Of a stretch of DNA of 37,475 nt, positions 12,998 to 21,911 are shown piece by piece (position 1 is the stretch's first letter; each line of letters opens with the position of its first letter). The notes under the pieces are model-generated. The model was not told where the DNA came from, did no database searches, and worked only from the letters and a program-made list of their open reading frames with translations. The DNA comes from REEB509 sp044370335 (GTDB lineage Bacteria > Pseudomonadota > Alphaproteobacteria > Caulobacterales > Aquidulcibacteraceae), in the NCBI GenBank assembly GCA_044370335.1, contig JBILVS010000016.1, positions 1 through 37,475 of the forward strand, in the 5' to 3' direction. A program made the translations under genes and the position numbers.

Positions 12998-15094
12998 TCA
13001 GGCCGCGCGGATTTGGGCGATGAAGCGGCGCACCTCATCGCGGAGCAGATTGGCCTGCTGCCCGAGCTCTCTCGCCGCGCCCAACGACTGTTCCGCGGCC
13101 GCGCCGGTTTCAGTGGCGCCCTCGCGCACATAGTCAATCGACCGGCCCACATCCTGTGTGCCTTCGGCCACCTCCGCCGTGTTGCGGCCGATTTCCCGGA
13201 TCGCGGCGGTCTGTTCTTCGACGCTCGCCGCGATCGAGGCTGAAATCTGCGTGATGTCGCTGATGGTGTGAGAGATGGCTCCCAGCGCGCTAACCGCCCC
13301 GTCCGTCGCGCCCTGAATGCCGGCGATCTGAGCGGAGATCTCGTCGGTCGCCTTCGCCGTCTGCTCGGCCAATCGCTTCACTTCCGTCGCGACCACCGCA
13401 AAGCCTCGGCCCGCTTCGCCCGCTCGGGCGGCTTCAATCGTGGCGTTGAGCGCCAGAAGATTTGTTTGGCTTGCGATTTCGGTGATGAGATCGACCACTT
13501 CCCCGATGCGCTGGGCCGCTGAGCGCAGTTCGCGGACAGTGTGGTCCGCGTCGCGGGCTTTCTGTTCAGCCTGCACCGAAACGTCCCGAGCCTGCGTGAC
13601 CTGCACCGAGATTTCATTGGCGCTGGCGGCCATTTCTTCGGAAGCGCTGGCGACGGTCTGAACGTTCTGCGCGCTGACTTCAGCCGCTTGCGCCACCCGG
13701 TCGGAGCGGGTGGCGGCTTCACCGGCGGTGCGCGAGAGGCTGGCGGCGGACGCTTCAAGCTCGGTGGAGGCTGCGGCCACCGCGTCCACCACTGCCATGA
13801 CGCTCGCTTCAAAGCTGGAAGCCAGCGCATGCATGGCTTCGCGCTTTTCCTCTTCGGCTTCCCGGCGCAGGGTGTCTTGCTCTTCCTGCATGGCGCGCAT
13901 CCGCTGGGCGTTCTCGCGGAACACCATAGTCGCGCGGACCATGTCGCCGATCTCGTCCTTGCCGTCGAGGTCGGCGACATCAACGCTGAGATCCCCGACG
14001 CTGAGCCGCTCCATGGCCACCGACAACCGCGTCACGCGGCCGGAGATGCGCACCAGGATGTGGCGTGCGGCAAAACCTAGCCCGAGCAGCAGCAACAACG
14101 AGAGCCCGACGCTGAGAGCAAGCCTTTGGTTGGCCTCGGCCAACAGGTCATCGACTGCGCCCTGTGCGCCTTCCCCGCCCTCGAAGCTGACCCGTTCGGC
14201 AGTGCCCAGCGCTTCGGTCGAGCGGGTGAAAAAGTCATCGAAACTGATCGGATACGCGCCCGTGTCCGCGGCAGCGAGCAAAGACTGGCGCAGCGTGTCG
14301 TACGCGCCGAAATATGTCTCATCCAATTCGGCGATGGCGGCGGTCAACTCCGGCTTGAGGCCTTCAAAGCGGGCCAGGAGCGAAAGCTCCATCTGGGCGC
14401 GTTCGACTTCCTTGTGAAGCGCCGCCATCTCCCCTTGCGTCCGCTCGTCGATCGGCGCGCCAAGCGCGGTGGCGATGGCAAAATGGGTGCGCTCGCGACC
14501 GCCCAGTTCTCGGATGGTCCAGGCGAGTTGGCTGATCCGGTTCTCGATCTGGATTAGCGGCGGCGCCAGCACGTCGTTGCTTTCCATCACGACGATGCTC
14601 GCCCGCATCTCTGCGACCAGCCGCTTGATCTCCTCCGGGAGGTCCGCGATCGCCGCCTCGCGCTCGGCCTGGGGCAGGCCGAGATTACGGTCGGCCTGAG
14701 CGCGGTGCTGCGCCAGCGTCCGCCGATGCTCCTGCAGGCTGCTCCGCAGCGCGTCGGCCGCGGCGCTCTCGGCTTCGTTCAAGTGTGCTTTGGTCTGCAG
14801 GCGGACTTCCACCTGAGCAAACCGTTCATCAACGAGCCGGCGCTGCTCATCGAGCAGCGTGCGGAAGCGGGAGGGCAGGCTCGTCGGCAGAGCCAAACCC
14901 ACCTGAGTGATCGACCGCTCAAGCGACAGCAGGATGCTCGCCTGAGATAATTCAGTCTGGATGCGGACGATTTCTCCGAGTTCCTGGGCGCCCCTCCGCT
15001 CCCACCAGGCTTCGTTGATCGACGCTGCAGCGACGCCGCCCACCAAAAGGGCGGCGGCTCCGCATCCCCAAAGCCCGGCCTGCTGCAACCGCAT
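12998..15094 (-). CDS. Methyl-accepting chemotaxis protein
   Basis: A 698-residue transmembrane chemoreceptor. TM1 is at about residues 5-26 (GLWGCGAAALLVGGVAAASI). A helical periplasmic sensor of about 310 residues with many charged heptads follows, then TM2 (LALSVGLSLLLLLGLGFAARHILV). Next come a HAMP domain (RVTRLSVAMERLSVGDLSVDVADLDGKDEIGDM) and a coiled-coil signalling domain. Its hairpin tip is EIASQTNLLALNATIEAARAGEAGRGFAVVATEVKRLAEQT. There is no C-terminal CheR/CheB pentapeptide. The ATG at 15094 is favoured over 15154 because GAGGAG lies just before it and the membrane helix follows. The ligand is unknown. The last 38 residues are nearly repeated in the broken paralog at 15246-15872. 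Confidence 0.95.
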   Translation of the reverse strand: MRLQQAGLWGCGAAALLVGGVAAASINEAWWERRGAQELGEIVRIQTELSQASILLSLERSITQVGLALPTSLPSRFRTLLDEQRRLVDERFAQVEVRLQTKAHLNEAESAAADALRSSLQEHRRTLAQHRAQADRNLGLPQAEREAAIADLPEEIKRLVAEMRASIVVMESNDVLAPPLIQIENRISQLAWTIRELGGRERTHFAIATALGAPIDERTQGEMAALHKEVERAQMELSLLARFEGLKPELTAAIAELDETYFGAYDTLRQSLLAAADTGAYPISFDDFFTRSTEALGTAERVSFEGGEGAQGAVDDLLAEANQRLALSVGLSLLLLLGLGFAARHILVRISGRVTRLSVAMERLSVGDLSVDVADLDGKDEIGDMVRATMVFRENAQRMRAMQEEQDTLRREAEEEKREAMHALASSFEASVMAVVDAVAAASTELEASAASLSRTAGEAATRSDRVAQAAEVSAQNVQTVASASEEMAASANEISVQVTQARDVSVQAEQKARDADHTVRELRSAAQRIGEVVDLITEIASQTNLLALNATIEAARAGEAGRGFAVVATEVKRLAEQTAKATDEISAQIAGIQGATDGAVSALGAISHTISDITQISASIAASVEEQTAAIREIGRNTAEVAEGTQDVGRSIDYVREGATETGAAAEQSLGAARELGQQANLLRDEVRRFIAQIRAA

Positions 15095-15245
15095 GTGCGT
15101 CTCCTCAGCGTTTAATGACCCCAGGATGGGCGGCAGATTGACGCCGACCACCATTATTGCCGCTGCGGTATCCGCGCAGCCTGCTTAAAGCGTTGTAAAC
15201 GCCAGAAGAAAGCACGCAGTTCACAGCGCCGTGGGGAAATCGGCC

Positions 15246-15872
15246 TTAGGCCGCGCGGATTTGCTCGATGAAGCGCCGCACCTCTTCCCGCAGCCGGTTC
15301 GACTCTAAGCCCAGTGCTTTGGCGGCCCCCAAGGACTGTTCCGCCGCCGCCCCAGTCTCCGTGCCCCAGTCTCCGCGCCCCAGTCTCCGCGCCCCAGTCT
15401 CCGCGCCCCAGTCTCCGCGCCCCAGTCTCCGCGCCCCAGTCTCCGCCGCCTCATGCCGTTAGGGGATCAGGCTTGGATCGTCGGCGGTGCGCTCGGCAAG
15501 ATCAGCGTATTGCGTCAGAAGTCCTGGGACGCGGCTGACGAGCGCTTTGATCTCGCCTTCGGGAACGTGGTCCAGAGCAGCGGTGATGTTCTCCGTGGCG
15601 TTTTGCAGAGCATCCCGCAGGATCCCCCGCGACCCGCCGTCGCCTTGGGCCAGGTCATGGGCGGCTACGGTCATTTCGGTATAATGTCCTTCGGCGTCGC
15701 CAACTTCGTTGTTGGGGCGCGCGATGGCGCGGTAGTCGGTGACCATGTCGTCGGCGGTGCTGACCTGCAACGCGAGGTATCCGCCCGCGGCGCCCACGCC
15801 CGCGATGATGGCCCCGAAACCCAATTGAATCTTCCGCGCCAGCGGAGCATCGCGTAAGTACCGTTTCAGCAT
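15246..15872 (-). pseudogene. Chemoreceptor gene with its middle deleted
   Basis: The 5' part (ATG 15872) encodes MLKRYLRDAPLARKIQLGFGAI, a transmembrane segment and about 110 residues of periplasmic sensor, ending at TAA 15459-15461 after DDPSLIP. The 3' part (15246-15359) encodes the last 37 residues of a chemoreceptor, ETGAAAEQSLGAAKALG...EEVRRFIEQIRAA, very like the intact receptor at 12998. Second transmembrane helix, HAMP and nearly all the signalling domain are gone, perhaps 400 codons. In their place stand seven copies of a 14-bp unit. The open frame extends upstream to 16001, but the receptor-like start is at 15872. The 5' part could still give a short membrane protein. Confidence 0.85.
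15350..15447. repeat. 14-bp tandem repeat, seven units, at the deletion point of a chemoreceptor gene
   Basis: The unit on the plus strand is CCCCAGTCTCCGCG. Seven units follow each other without gaps. Five are identical; the first ends GTG and the last ends GCC. On the minus strand the unit corresponds to the codons for E-T-G-A in the conserved receptor hinge (GATETGAAAEQS), which shows its origin. Fourteen is not a multiple of three, so the array scrambles the frame. Confidence 0.92.
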
Positions 15873-15994
15873 CGCGATCGCCTCTTCGCGCAGCGCCACC
15901 ATAGGTTGTAATAGGTCATGGAATATTCTGAAGGTTGCATAATGGTTGGTAAGCGCCATAGGTTTCAATGGCGTTGTGTGTTTGTGGAGTGGAC

Positions 15995-16795
15995 ATGTCA
16001 TCGGTAATTGAGCTCACGATCGCCGGTCCGATCGCAACCTTGACAATCAACCGTCCTGAGGCGCTGAACGCCCTCGGCGAACCAGGAGACGGCGCGGCCT
16101 TTGAAGAGGCCTGCCGCACGATCAACAATGATCGCTCGATCCGCTGCGCGATACTGACCGGCGCCGGGCGCGCCTTTTCCGCGGGCGGCAACGTCAAGGC
16201 CATGCAGAGCAGGGAAGGGGCGTTTGCAGGCTCCCCCGCCGAAGTGCGCGAAGGCTATCGCGGCAACATCCACCGCATCGCCCGCAGCCTCTATCACTTG
16301 GAAGCGCCGTTGATTGCGGCGGTGAACGGGCCTGCCATCGGCTTGGGCTGCGACGTCGCCTGCTTCGCCGATATCCGGATTGCGGCGGAGACGGCGAAGT
16401 TCGGCGTGACATTCCTGAAGCTCGGGCTCATTCCGGGCGACGGCGGCGCCTGGCTTACCCCGCGCATCGTGGGCGCCAGCCGGGCCGCGGAGCTTCTGTT
16501 CACCGGCGACGTGATCGATGCGGCGACGGCGCTGCAGTGGGGGCTTGTCTCCCGCGTCGTCCCCACAGAGCAGTTGATGGCGGAAGCTACGGCCCTGGCG
16601 ACCAAGATCGCGCAACAGCCGCCGCAGGCGCTGCGGGTGGCGAAAATGCTGCTGCGGCAGGGGCAGACCACGTCCTATGACACGATTTTGGAGATGTCGG
16701 CGGCGGCGCAGGCCTTGATGCACCATACTGCCGATCACGAGGAGGGCGTGGCTGCGATCCTGGAGAAGCGCGCGCCCCGTTTCACGGGCGAATGA
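15995..16795 (+). CDS. Enoyl-CoA hydratase/isomerase (crotonase) family protein
   Basis: A 266-residue crotonase-fold protein. The CoA and oxyanion-hole motifs are present: AILTGAGRAFSAGGNVKAM and AAVNGPAIGLGCDVACFADIRIA. The second catalytic region reads FGVTFLKLGLIPGDGGAWLTPRIVG. In true hydratases the two catalytic glutamates occupy the positions now held by D (GCDVA) and by L/K (FLKLG). The standard hydration reaction is therefore doubtful; isomerase, hydrolase or another CoA reaction is possible. ATG 15995 follows GTGGAG. It is divergent from the broken chemoreceptor and is followed by a lipoprotein gene. Confidence 0.9.
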   Translation: MSSVIELTIAGPIATLTINRPEALNALGEPGDGAAFEEACRTINNDRSIRCAILTGAGRAFSAGGNVKAMQSREGAFAGSPAEVREGYRGNIHRIARSLYHLEAPLIAAVNGPAIGLGCDVACFADIRIAAETAKFGVTFLKLGLIPGDGGAWLTPRIVGASRAAELLFTGDVIDAATALQWGLVSRVVPTEQLMAEATALATKIAQQPPQALRVAKMLLRQGQTTSYDTILEMSAAAQALMHHTADHEEGVAAILEKRAPRFTGE

Positions 16796-16815
16796 GAGAA
16801 ACAAAGGGGCTGAGC

Positions 16816-17322
16816 ATGGGCTGGATTCGATTGATCGGTGCGGCGGGTTTGGCGCTGGGGTTGGCGGCCTGCGCTTCCGCGCCTCCGCCGCCTCCCGCGC
16901 CGCCGCCTTTCCCGATGGTGCGCTCCGCCGGGGCTTGGGCGTTCGACTATGACGCAACGACCCGCACCGCCACCGCGACCCTACGGTCCCCGCAAGGCGC
17001 GCTTCTGGTGGAGATCAGCTGCGAGGCCCCGCGCGGGCCGATCGAAGTCCGCGATTGGACCTTCGCGTTGCCCCCAGGTCCTGCGCCGCTGCGGATGACG
17101 CTGGGGGCGGCGATCGTTTCCGCGGCGGGCGATTCGCCCGCGTCGTCCGCCGCCTCGACCGGGGTCCGTTTTGCGGTGTCGCCTTTAGACATGGCGGTGC
17201 TTGACCTCTATGAAGGTCAAACCGTGGCGGTGCTGGGTCCAGCCAACGGCCATGACTGGGGAGCCGATGCGGCTGGTCAGGTTATTTCCGTTGCAAATGC
17301 CTGCGCGACCCGCGGCAGTTGA
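16816..17322 (+). CDS. Predicted lipoprotein
   Basis: A 168-residue protein with a lipoprotein signal: MGWIRLIGAAGLALGLAAC, the last cysteine being the lipidated one. A proline-rich linker (APPPPPAPPP) follows, then a beta-rich domain (WAFDYDATTRTATATLRSPQGALLVEISCEAP). ATG 16816 is preferred because AAGGGG precedes it and the signal starts there; a longer frame opens at 16792 on the stop of the crotonase gene. It lies 20 bases after that gene and may be in its operon. No known family; periplasmic or outer-membrane location expected. Confidence 0.75.
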   Translation: MGWIRLIGAAGLALGLAACASAPPPPPAPPPFPMVRSAGAWAFDYDATTRTATATLRSPQGALLVEISCEAPRGPIEVRDWTFALPPGPAPLRMTLGAAIVSAAGDSPASSAASTGVRFAVSPLDMAVLDLYEGQTVAVLGPANGHDWGADAAGQVISVANACATRGS

Positions 17323-17416
17323 AACTGAGCTTTCGGGGAGCACTGCGTCTCAATATTGCGGTGCGGCAAGGCGCTCGTATTCTCCTTCGCCATAGGCTGG
17401 CCAAAGGGAGACGCTC

Positions 17417-17707
17417 ATGATCGCGGTGACGGCGGCTTTGACGGTGAGAGAGGGCATGGAAGCGGCGTTCGTCGAAGCCGCTCAGGCCTTGGTGTCTGCG
17501 GTTCGGGCCAATGAGCCGGGGTGCCGGCTCTACACGTTCTCAAAAAGTCGAACCGTCCCTGGGCTCTTCGTCGTCATGGAACTGTATGACGACGAGGCCG
17601 CCATCGCAGCGCATCGGAACAGCGCCCACTTCAAATCGCTTTCGCCGGCGTTGGGCGCGTGTTTGGCGGCGCCCCCGGCAGTGACCCCCTACGACGTGGT
17701 GGTTTGA
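17417..17707 (+). CDS. Antibiotic biosynthesis monooxygenase (ABM/YgiN-type) domain protein
   Basis: A 96-residue protein with the dimeric ferredoxin-like ABM fold: MIAVTAALTVREGMEAAFVEAAQALVSAVR, then EPGCRLYTFSKSR, FVVMELYDDEAAIAAHRNSAHFKSL. The central motif EPGC-x-LY and the E-Y-x-D-x-AAI-x-HR block are typical. Family members act on quinones or small aromatic compounds, or degrade haem. Its stop codon TGA is followed directly by the ATG of a second ABM-like gene, so the two products may form a heterodimer. Confidence 0.85.
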   Translation: MIAVTAALTVREGMEAAFVEAAQALVSAVRANEPGCRLYTFSKSRTVPGLFVVMELYDDEAAIAAHRNSAHFKSLSPALGACLAAPPAVTPYDVVV

Positions 17708-18043
17708 ATGGACAATCCAGGCTGGGCGGGGGAGCCTTACACTCCTAAGGGGCCGCTCACTATTCTGGCGCGCGTCCGCGTGGGGCCGGGAAAGCAGGAA
17801 GAGTTCCGCCATCTCGTCCGCGGCCTCAGCGCCGACATCGCCCGCTTCGAACACGGTTGCCTTTGGTATTGCGCCCATCACGTGTTGGGCTCAGACTCGC
17901 ATTATGTGATCATGATGCGGTTCCGCAGCTGGGCCGATTACGAGGCCCACGGGGATACCGCCCACATGAAAGGCGCGCTTCCGGCGCTGAATCGGTTGCT
18001 GGACGGCGCGCCGCAGGTCGAAATCTACGGCCCCCTGAGCTGA
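17708..18043 (+). CDS. Second ABM-fold protein
   Basis: A 111-residue protein with a short N-terminal extension and then an ABM-like domain: LTILARVRVGPGKQEEFRHLVRGLSADIARFEHGCLWYCAHHV, then YVIMMRFRSWADYEAHGDTAHMKGALPALN. The HG-C-x-WY and F-x-SW-x-DYEAH positions match the family. It begins on the base after the stop of the previous gene and is surely cotranslated with it. A GC-rich inverted repeat without a T-run follows the stop near 18050. Substrate unknown. Confidence 0.8.
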   Translation: MDNPGWAGEPYTPKGPLTILARVRVGPGKQEEFRHLVRGLSADIARFEHGCLWYCAHHVLGSDSHYVIMMRFRSWADYEAHGDTAHMKGALPALNRLLDGAPQVEIYGPLS

Positions 18044-18116
18044 GCCCGCCCCCCGCGCGGGCCGGCCCTCAAGGGGCAGATCGGTTTTGGCCGCGCGATA
18101 GGGGATGAGGAGCAGC

Positions 18117-19337
18117 ATGAATCTGTCGTTTTCCGAAGCGGACCGAGCCTTCCAGGCCGAAGTGAAGGCGTTCATCGCCGAGGCTTTTGATCCTGAGCTC
18201 AAAGCCATGATGGCCATGTCCAAGAACGGCTATCTCGACAAGGAGGGCCAGGTCCGCTGGCAGAAAAAGCTCCACGCCAAAGGCTGGGTCGCGCCGGATT
18301 GGCCGCAAGAGTATGGCGGCCCTGGCTGGACGCCGGCGCAGCGCTACATTTTCGCGATGGAGACCGCCGCGGCCGGGTGCCCCGTGGTCTCGCCCATGGG
18401 GCTGAAAATGGTCGCCCCGGTCATCATGGCCTTCGGCACGCCGCAGCAAAAGGCGCAGCATCTGCCGCCGATCCTGTCGTCAGACATCTGGTGGTGCCAG
18501 GGATACTCCGAACCCGGATCAGGCTCGGATCTCGCCTCCCTTCAGATGAAGGCCGTGCGCGAGGGCGACGACTACATTCTCAATGGGACCAAGATTTGGA
18601 CCACCCATGCGCAGTGGGCCGATTGGATTTTCTGCCTTGTCCGCACGAGTCAGGAAAAAAAGCCGCAAGAGGGGATCAGCTTCATCCTCGTCGACATGCG
18701 CACCCCCGGCATCAGCGTCCGCGCGCTCCCCACGCTCGATGGTCCGGCCGAGGGCCAGCAGGAAATCAATCAGGTCTTTTTCGACAATGTCCGCGTGCCG
18801 GGCTCCAACCGCATCGGCCAAGAGGGCAAGGGCTGGACCTACGCAAAGTACCTGTTGGAGTTTGAGCGCGGCAACGCCTACGGGCCTGGGCTAAAAGCCA
18901 TGCTGGGCAAGGTCAAGCGCATCGCGCGGTTGGAAGAGCGTGATGGCCGCCCTCTGATCGAGGATCGGGACTTTCGCGCCAAGGTCGCCGACCTTGAGAT
19001 CAAGGTCGCCGCCCTCGACGCCCGCGAGTTGCAGCTCTTCGCCTCCGTGGGCTCGGGCGAAGGCGTGGGACCTGCGTCCTCGATGCTGAAGTGCGCCGGG
19101 ACAGAGGTGCAGCAGGCGATCACCGAACTGACGCTGGAGGCTGTGGGCGCTTATGCGCAGCCCTTCGTGCAGGACACGTTCGCCCACGCAAAGGGCTTTG
19201 CGAACGAGCCCCTGCCAGGGCCGGCCTACGCCGCACCCGCTGCGCCCACCTATTTTAACTACCGCAAAGCCTCGATCTACGCCGGGTCAAACGAGGTGCA
19301 GCGCAACATCATGGCGAAGCTGGTTTTGGGGCTCTGA
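18117..19337 (+). CDS. Acyl-CoA dehydrogenase
   Basis: A 406-residue FAD enzyme, paralogous to the one at 6859. Shared landmarks are KGWVAPDWPQEYGGPGWTPAQRYIF, WWCQGYSEPGSGSDLASLQ, KIWTTHAQWADWIFCLVRT, KPQEGISF and the tail SIYAGSNEVQRNIMAKLVLGL. The ATG at 18117 follows GAGGAG at five bases. It would oxidise an acyl-CoA of unknown chain type, feeding ETF. The gene overlaps the 3' end of the convergent membrane-protein gene by 29 bases. Confidence 0.95.
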   Translation: MNLSFSEADRAFQAEVKAFIAEAFDPELKAMMAMSKNGYLDKEGQVRWQKKLHAKGWVAPDWPQEYGGPGWTPAQRYIFAMETAAAGCPVVSPMGLKMVAPVIMAFGTPQQKAQHLPPILSSDIWWCQGYSEPGSGSDLASLQMKAVREGDDYILNGTKIWTTHAQWADWIFCLVRTSQEKKPQEGISFILVDMRTPGISVRALPTLDGPAEGQQEINQVFFDNVRVPGSNRIGQEGKGWTYAKYLLEFERGNAYGPGLKAMLGKVKRIARLEERDGRPLIEDRDFRAKVADLEIKVAALDARELQLFASVGSGEGVGPASSMLKCAGTEVQQAITELTLEAVGAYAQPFVQDTFAHAKGFANEPLPGPAYAAPAAPTYFNYRKASIYAGSNEVQRNIMAKLVLGL

Positions 19338-21801
19338 ACCGCGCCGAGGCCGGAGCCGGCTCCGCCCGCCACAAGGCTCGGAGCCGTCCGCGCCCTGCGA
19401 TCGCCGCCGCGAGCAGGGTTAGGCCAGCCAGCGCCGACGCCAACGCCGGGGCGAGGCCCGCCGCGTGCAGGTCCAGAAGCGCGAACTTGGCCGCCGCCGC
19501 GGCGAGCAACGCAAGACCTGCGCGGCGCGCCGTCCGGCTTGAGGTAAGAGAAAGTCCCGCTCCCAAAGCCGCGATGGTCGCAGTCAGCCCGATCAGTTCC
19601 AGGCTTGAAAAGCCGGGCTCGGTGAGGCCGGCGGGGCCGAACGCGGCGCTGCGCAGAGCCAGGGCTGCCCCCGTTAGGGTCAAGACCACGGCGGCGGCGC
19701 CGAAAGCTGCGCCCACGCGGCGTTCTTTGCGCAGGGCCGCGACCGTGGCCATCGCGCCGCTGAGCAGGGCCGGAGCGCCCGCCCCCAGCATCAGGGTCAT
19801 GCCGGAAGAGCCCGCGGGCAAAGGCGCCGCCCCCGCGCTCCACCAGGGGTTGGCCGTGACCACCAGGACGACCGCCGCAAGACCAGCGCCCACAGCCGCG
19901 ATCCACACGCCGATGCGCCGCGCTTCCCCCTCAGGATCGCCCAGCGCCGACAGGAGCAGTCCGACCGCCAACCAAGCCGTGGCGATCCCGCCCGCGGCGC
20001 TCAGGTCAAAAGCTGCGGCGGGGAACAAGGCAAGCGGGGCGGCGATCGCAATGACGATCCCCGCCACCGCCAGGACAACCCCCGTGGCCGGGGCGCCGCC
20101 GAGCCGTCGGGTGGAAGCAAGCCATGCCCCTGTGAGCAGCGCCAAGGCGGCCATGGTCGCCCCGGTCCATGTCGCCGGCGCCTCGGGGGCGAGCCGCACC
20201 GCATCGAACACAGCGACAACCGCGAAGGCTGCGACCGCGGCGGCCGACGCCGCCACTGCGCCCGCCCGGGACTGCGCCGCCAAAAGCGACAAAGACAAAG
20301 CCGCGGCGGCGGCCATCGGGCCGATCAAGGCCGGGGGCGCGGCCACAAGCAACGCGGCGCAGCCCGCGGCCGCAGCGCCCAAGGCCAGCGGCCAGGCGGC
20401 AAGCGGCGCCTGATCGGCGCCGCCTTGGGCTTGCGCCGCTTTGGCGAAGCCCAGGCCCAGCAGGGCGCCGACGCCGGCGAAACCCAGCGCCGCAGCAGGG
20501 CCCGCCAGCGCGAGAGGGACGCCTGCGAGAGGGGCTGCGGCCGTCAGCGCAAACAGCACAAGTCCATGGCTCTCGGAGCGCGGCGTCCGGGCGAGACCTA
20601 CCCCCAGAAAGCCCGCCCCCGCGAGCCCAGCCGCCGGGGTCATGGCGACAGCGGCAGCGGCATCCCCCGACAGGGCGAACAAGCCGACGCAGGCCGCGAG
20701 CCAGGCCGTAATCAAGGCCGTGTCGCGGGCCGCGCCGGTCGCCAAAACCAAGGTGGTGGCGACCGCAAAGGCCAGGGCGAAACCGAAAGTCCCGGCGACG
20801 CCGAAGACCATGGCCCCCAGCGCCGAGGCGGCAAGGGCTGTCGCATGCAGACCGCTCGCGGCGCGGCGGGCCCCGGCGTCAGGGGCGGCGATCGCCAGCA
20901 GCAGGCCCAAGACGGCGACGGCGCCAAGGGTGATGGCGGCCGGGGCCGCCGCCGTCAGCGCGCCGCCGGCCATTGTCACAAGCCCCGCAGCCGCGCCTGC
21001 CCCCGTGGCGGTCAGAGCCGCTGCGGTCCAGATCAGCGCCGGCCGCCGTTGGCCGAGGCCGATCAAAGCGGTGAGCGCGACAAGGCCCCCCGCGATCGGG
21101 CTCATGACCGCAATCGGCGCCCCGATGAGGGCCGCGCTCCAGGGCGCGGCCCCCGCCATGCCCGCCGTAAGGCAAAGCCCGATCGGCTTCTCCGACCGCC
21201 AGAAACCGGCGGCCATCAGGCCCGCAAACGCCAAAAGAAGACAAAGCGTCACCGCCCATGGCCAGCCGAACAGCGCGCCCGCCGCAGCGATGAGGGCGTA
21301 AATCCCGCCGATGGCGGCGGCCACGGCAGGGCTGGGAGCAGGGTCTTGGGCGCTCGCAAGATCCACCCCCGCCAGGGCGGCGTCAGCGCTCCAAGCTGGG
21401 AAAAGGCCGGATTCCAGTGTGTCGGGGTCGAGGGCGCGCCGGACGCTGCGGCCCCGGCGGCCGCTTGCGGTCCGCGGCGGAGGCGGCGCGGGATGAACCG
21501 GCGCCGGCGCTCCCGGCTCGGGGGGATCGACGAGCCAGGCCTGCGGCGCGGCGAAGTCCGGCGAGGGCAGGGCCGTCGTCGCCAGAGGCCGGGAGACGAG
21601 ATTAGCGGCCAACGCCTGCGCTTCGCTCCATTCAGGTCCCAAACCCGCCCAAACCGTGGGCGCGGCCAGCCGCGCTTTCAGCGCGTCAATCTCGGCCTGG
21701 GCCGCCGCCAGATCGGTCCGCAGGCGCAGGGCCAACGCCCCGAGGGCGCCCAGCGCAATCAGCGCCAAAACGGCCAAGGTGACGGTGAGCATGAACGCCA
21801 T
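19309..21801 (-). CDS. DUF2339-like polytopic membrane protein
   Basis: An 830-residue integral membrane protein. It starts with one helix (MAFMLTVTLAVLALIALGALGAL) and a short coiled segment (LRTDLAAAQAEIDALKARL). A soluble Pro/Ala-rich stretch ending near RRALDPDTLESGL follows, and then well over 20 Ala/Gly/Leu-rich helices to the C-terminus. This layout, with a coiled start, linker and then a very long helix ladder, is that of DUF2339 proteins. Their function is unknown, with cell-envelope roles suspected. ATG 21801 is chosen because AAGGAGCCTCC precedes it directly. It ends inside the convergent acyl-CoA dehydrogenase gene. Confidence 0.75.
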   Translation of the reverse strand: MAFMLTVTLAVLALIALGALGALALRLRTDLAAAQAEIDALKARLAAPTVWAGLGPEWSEAQALAANLVSRPLATTALPSPDFAAPQAWLVDPPEPGAPAPVHPAPPPPRTASGRRGRSVRRALDPDTLESGLFPAWSADAALAGVDLASAQDPAPSPAVAAAIGGIYALIAAAGALFGWPWAVTLCLLLAFAGLMAAGFWRSEKPIGLCLTAGMAGAAPWSAALIGAPIAVMSPIAGGLVALTALIGLGQRRPALIWTAAALTATGAGAAAGLVTMAGGALTAAAPAAITLGAVAVLGLLLAIAAPDAGARRAASGLHATALAASALGAMVFGVAGTFGFALAFAVATTLVLATGAARDTALITAWLAACVGLFALSGDAAAAVAMTPAAGLAGAGFLGVGLARTPRSESHGLVLFALTAAAPLAGVPLALAGPAAALGFAGVGALLGLGFAKAAQAQGGADQAPLAAWPLALGAAAAGCAALLVAAPPALIGPMAAAAALSLSLLAAQSRAGAVAASAAAVAAFAVVAVFDAVRLAPEAPATWTGATMAALALLTGAWLASTRRLGGAPATGVVLAVAGIVIAIAAPLALFPAAAFDLSAAGGIATAWLAVGLLLSALGDPEGEARRIGVWIAAVGAGLAAVVLVVTANPWWSAGAAPLPAGSSGMTLMLGAGAPALLSGAMATVAALRKERRVGAAFGAAAVVLTLTGAALALRSAAFGPAGLTEPGFSSLELIGLTATIAALGAGLSLTSSRTARRAGLALLAAAAAKFALLDLHAAGLAPALASALAGLTLLAAAIAGRGRLRALWRAEPAPASARFRAPKPASP

Positions 21802-21911
21802 GGAGGCTCCTTGATTGGCCCAAAACCGCCCATTTAGGCTGTTATTCACCATTTGGCCATCCGGACGCTTTGAAGCGGCGGCGGGTCGGGTCTCAGCAAA
21901 GGACAATCGCC

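Noticed and set aside
15350..15447. The 14-bp repeats considered as a CRISPR or iteron array.
   Set aside because: There are no spacers, and the unit is derived from chemoreceptor codons next to it.
20425..21837. A 470-residue plus-strand open frame inside the DUF2339-like gene.
   Set aside because: It is Arg/Gly/Gln-rich with no motifs and is antisense to a gene with many clear transmembrane helices.
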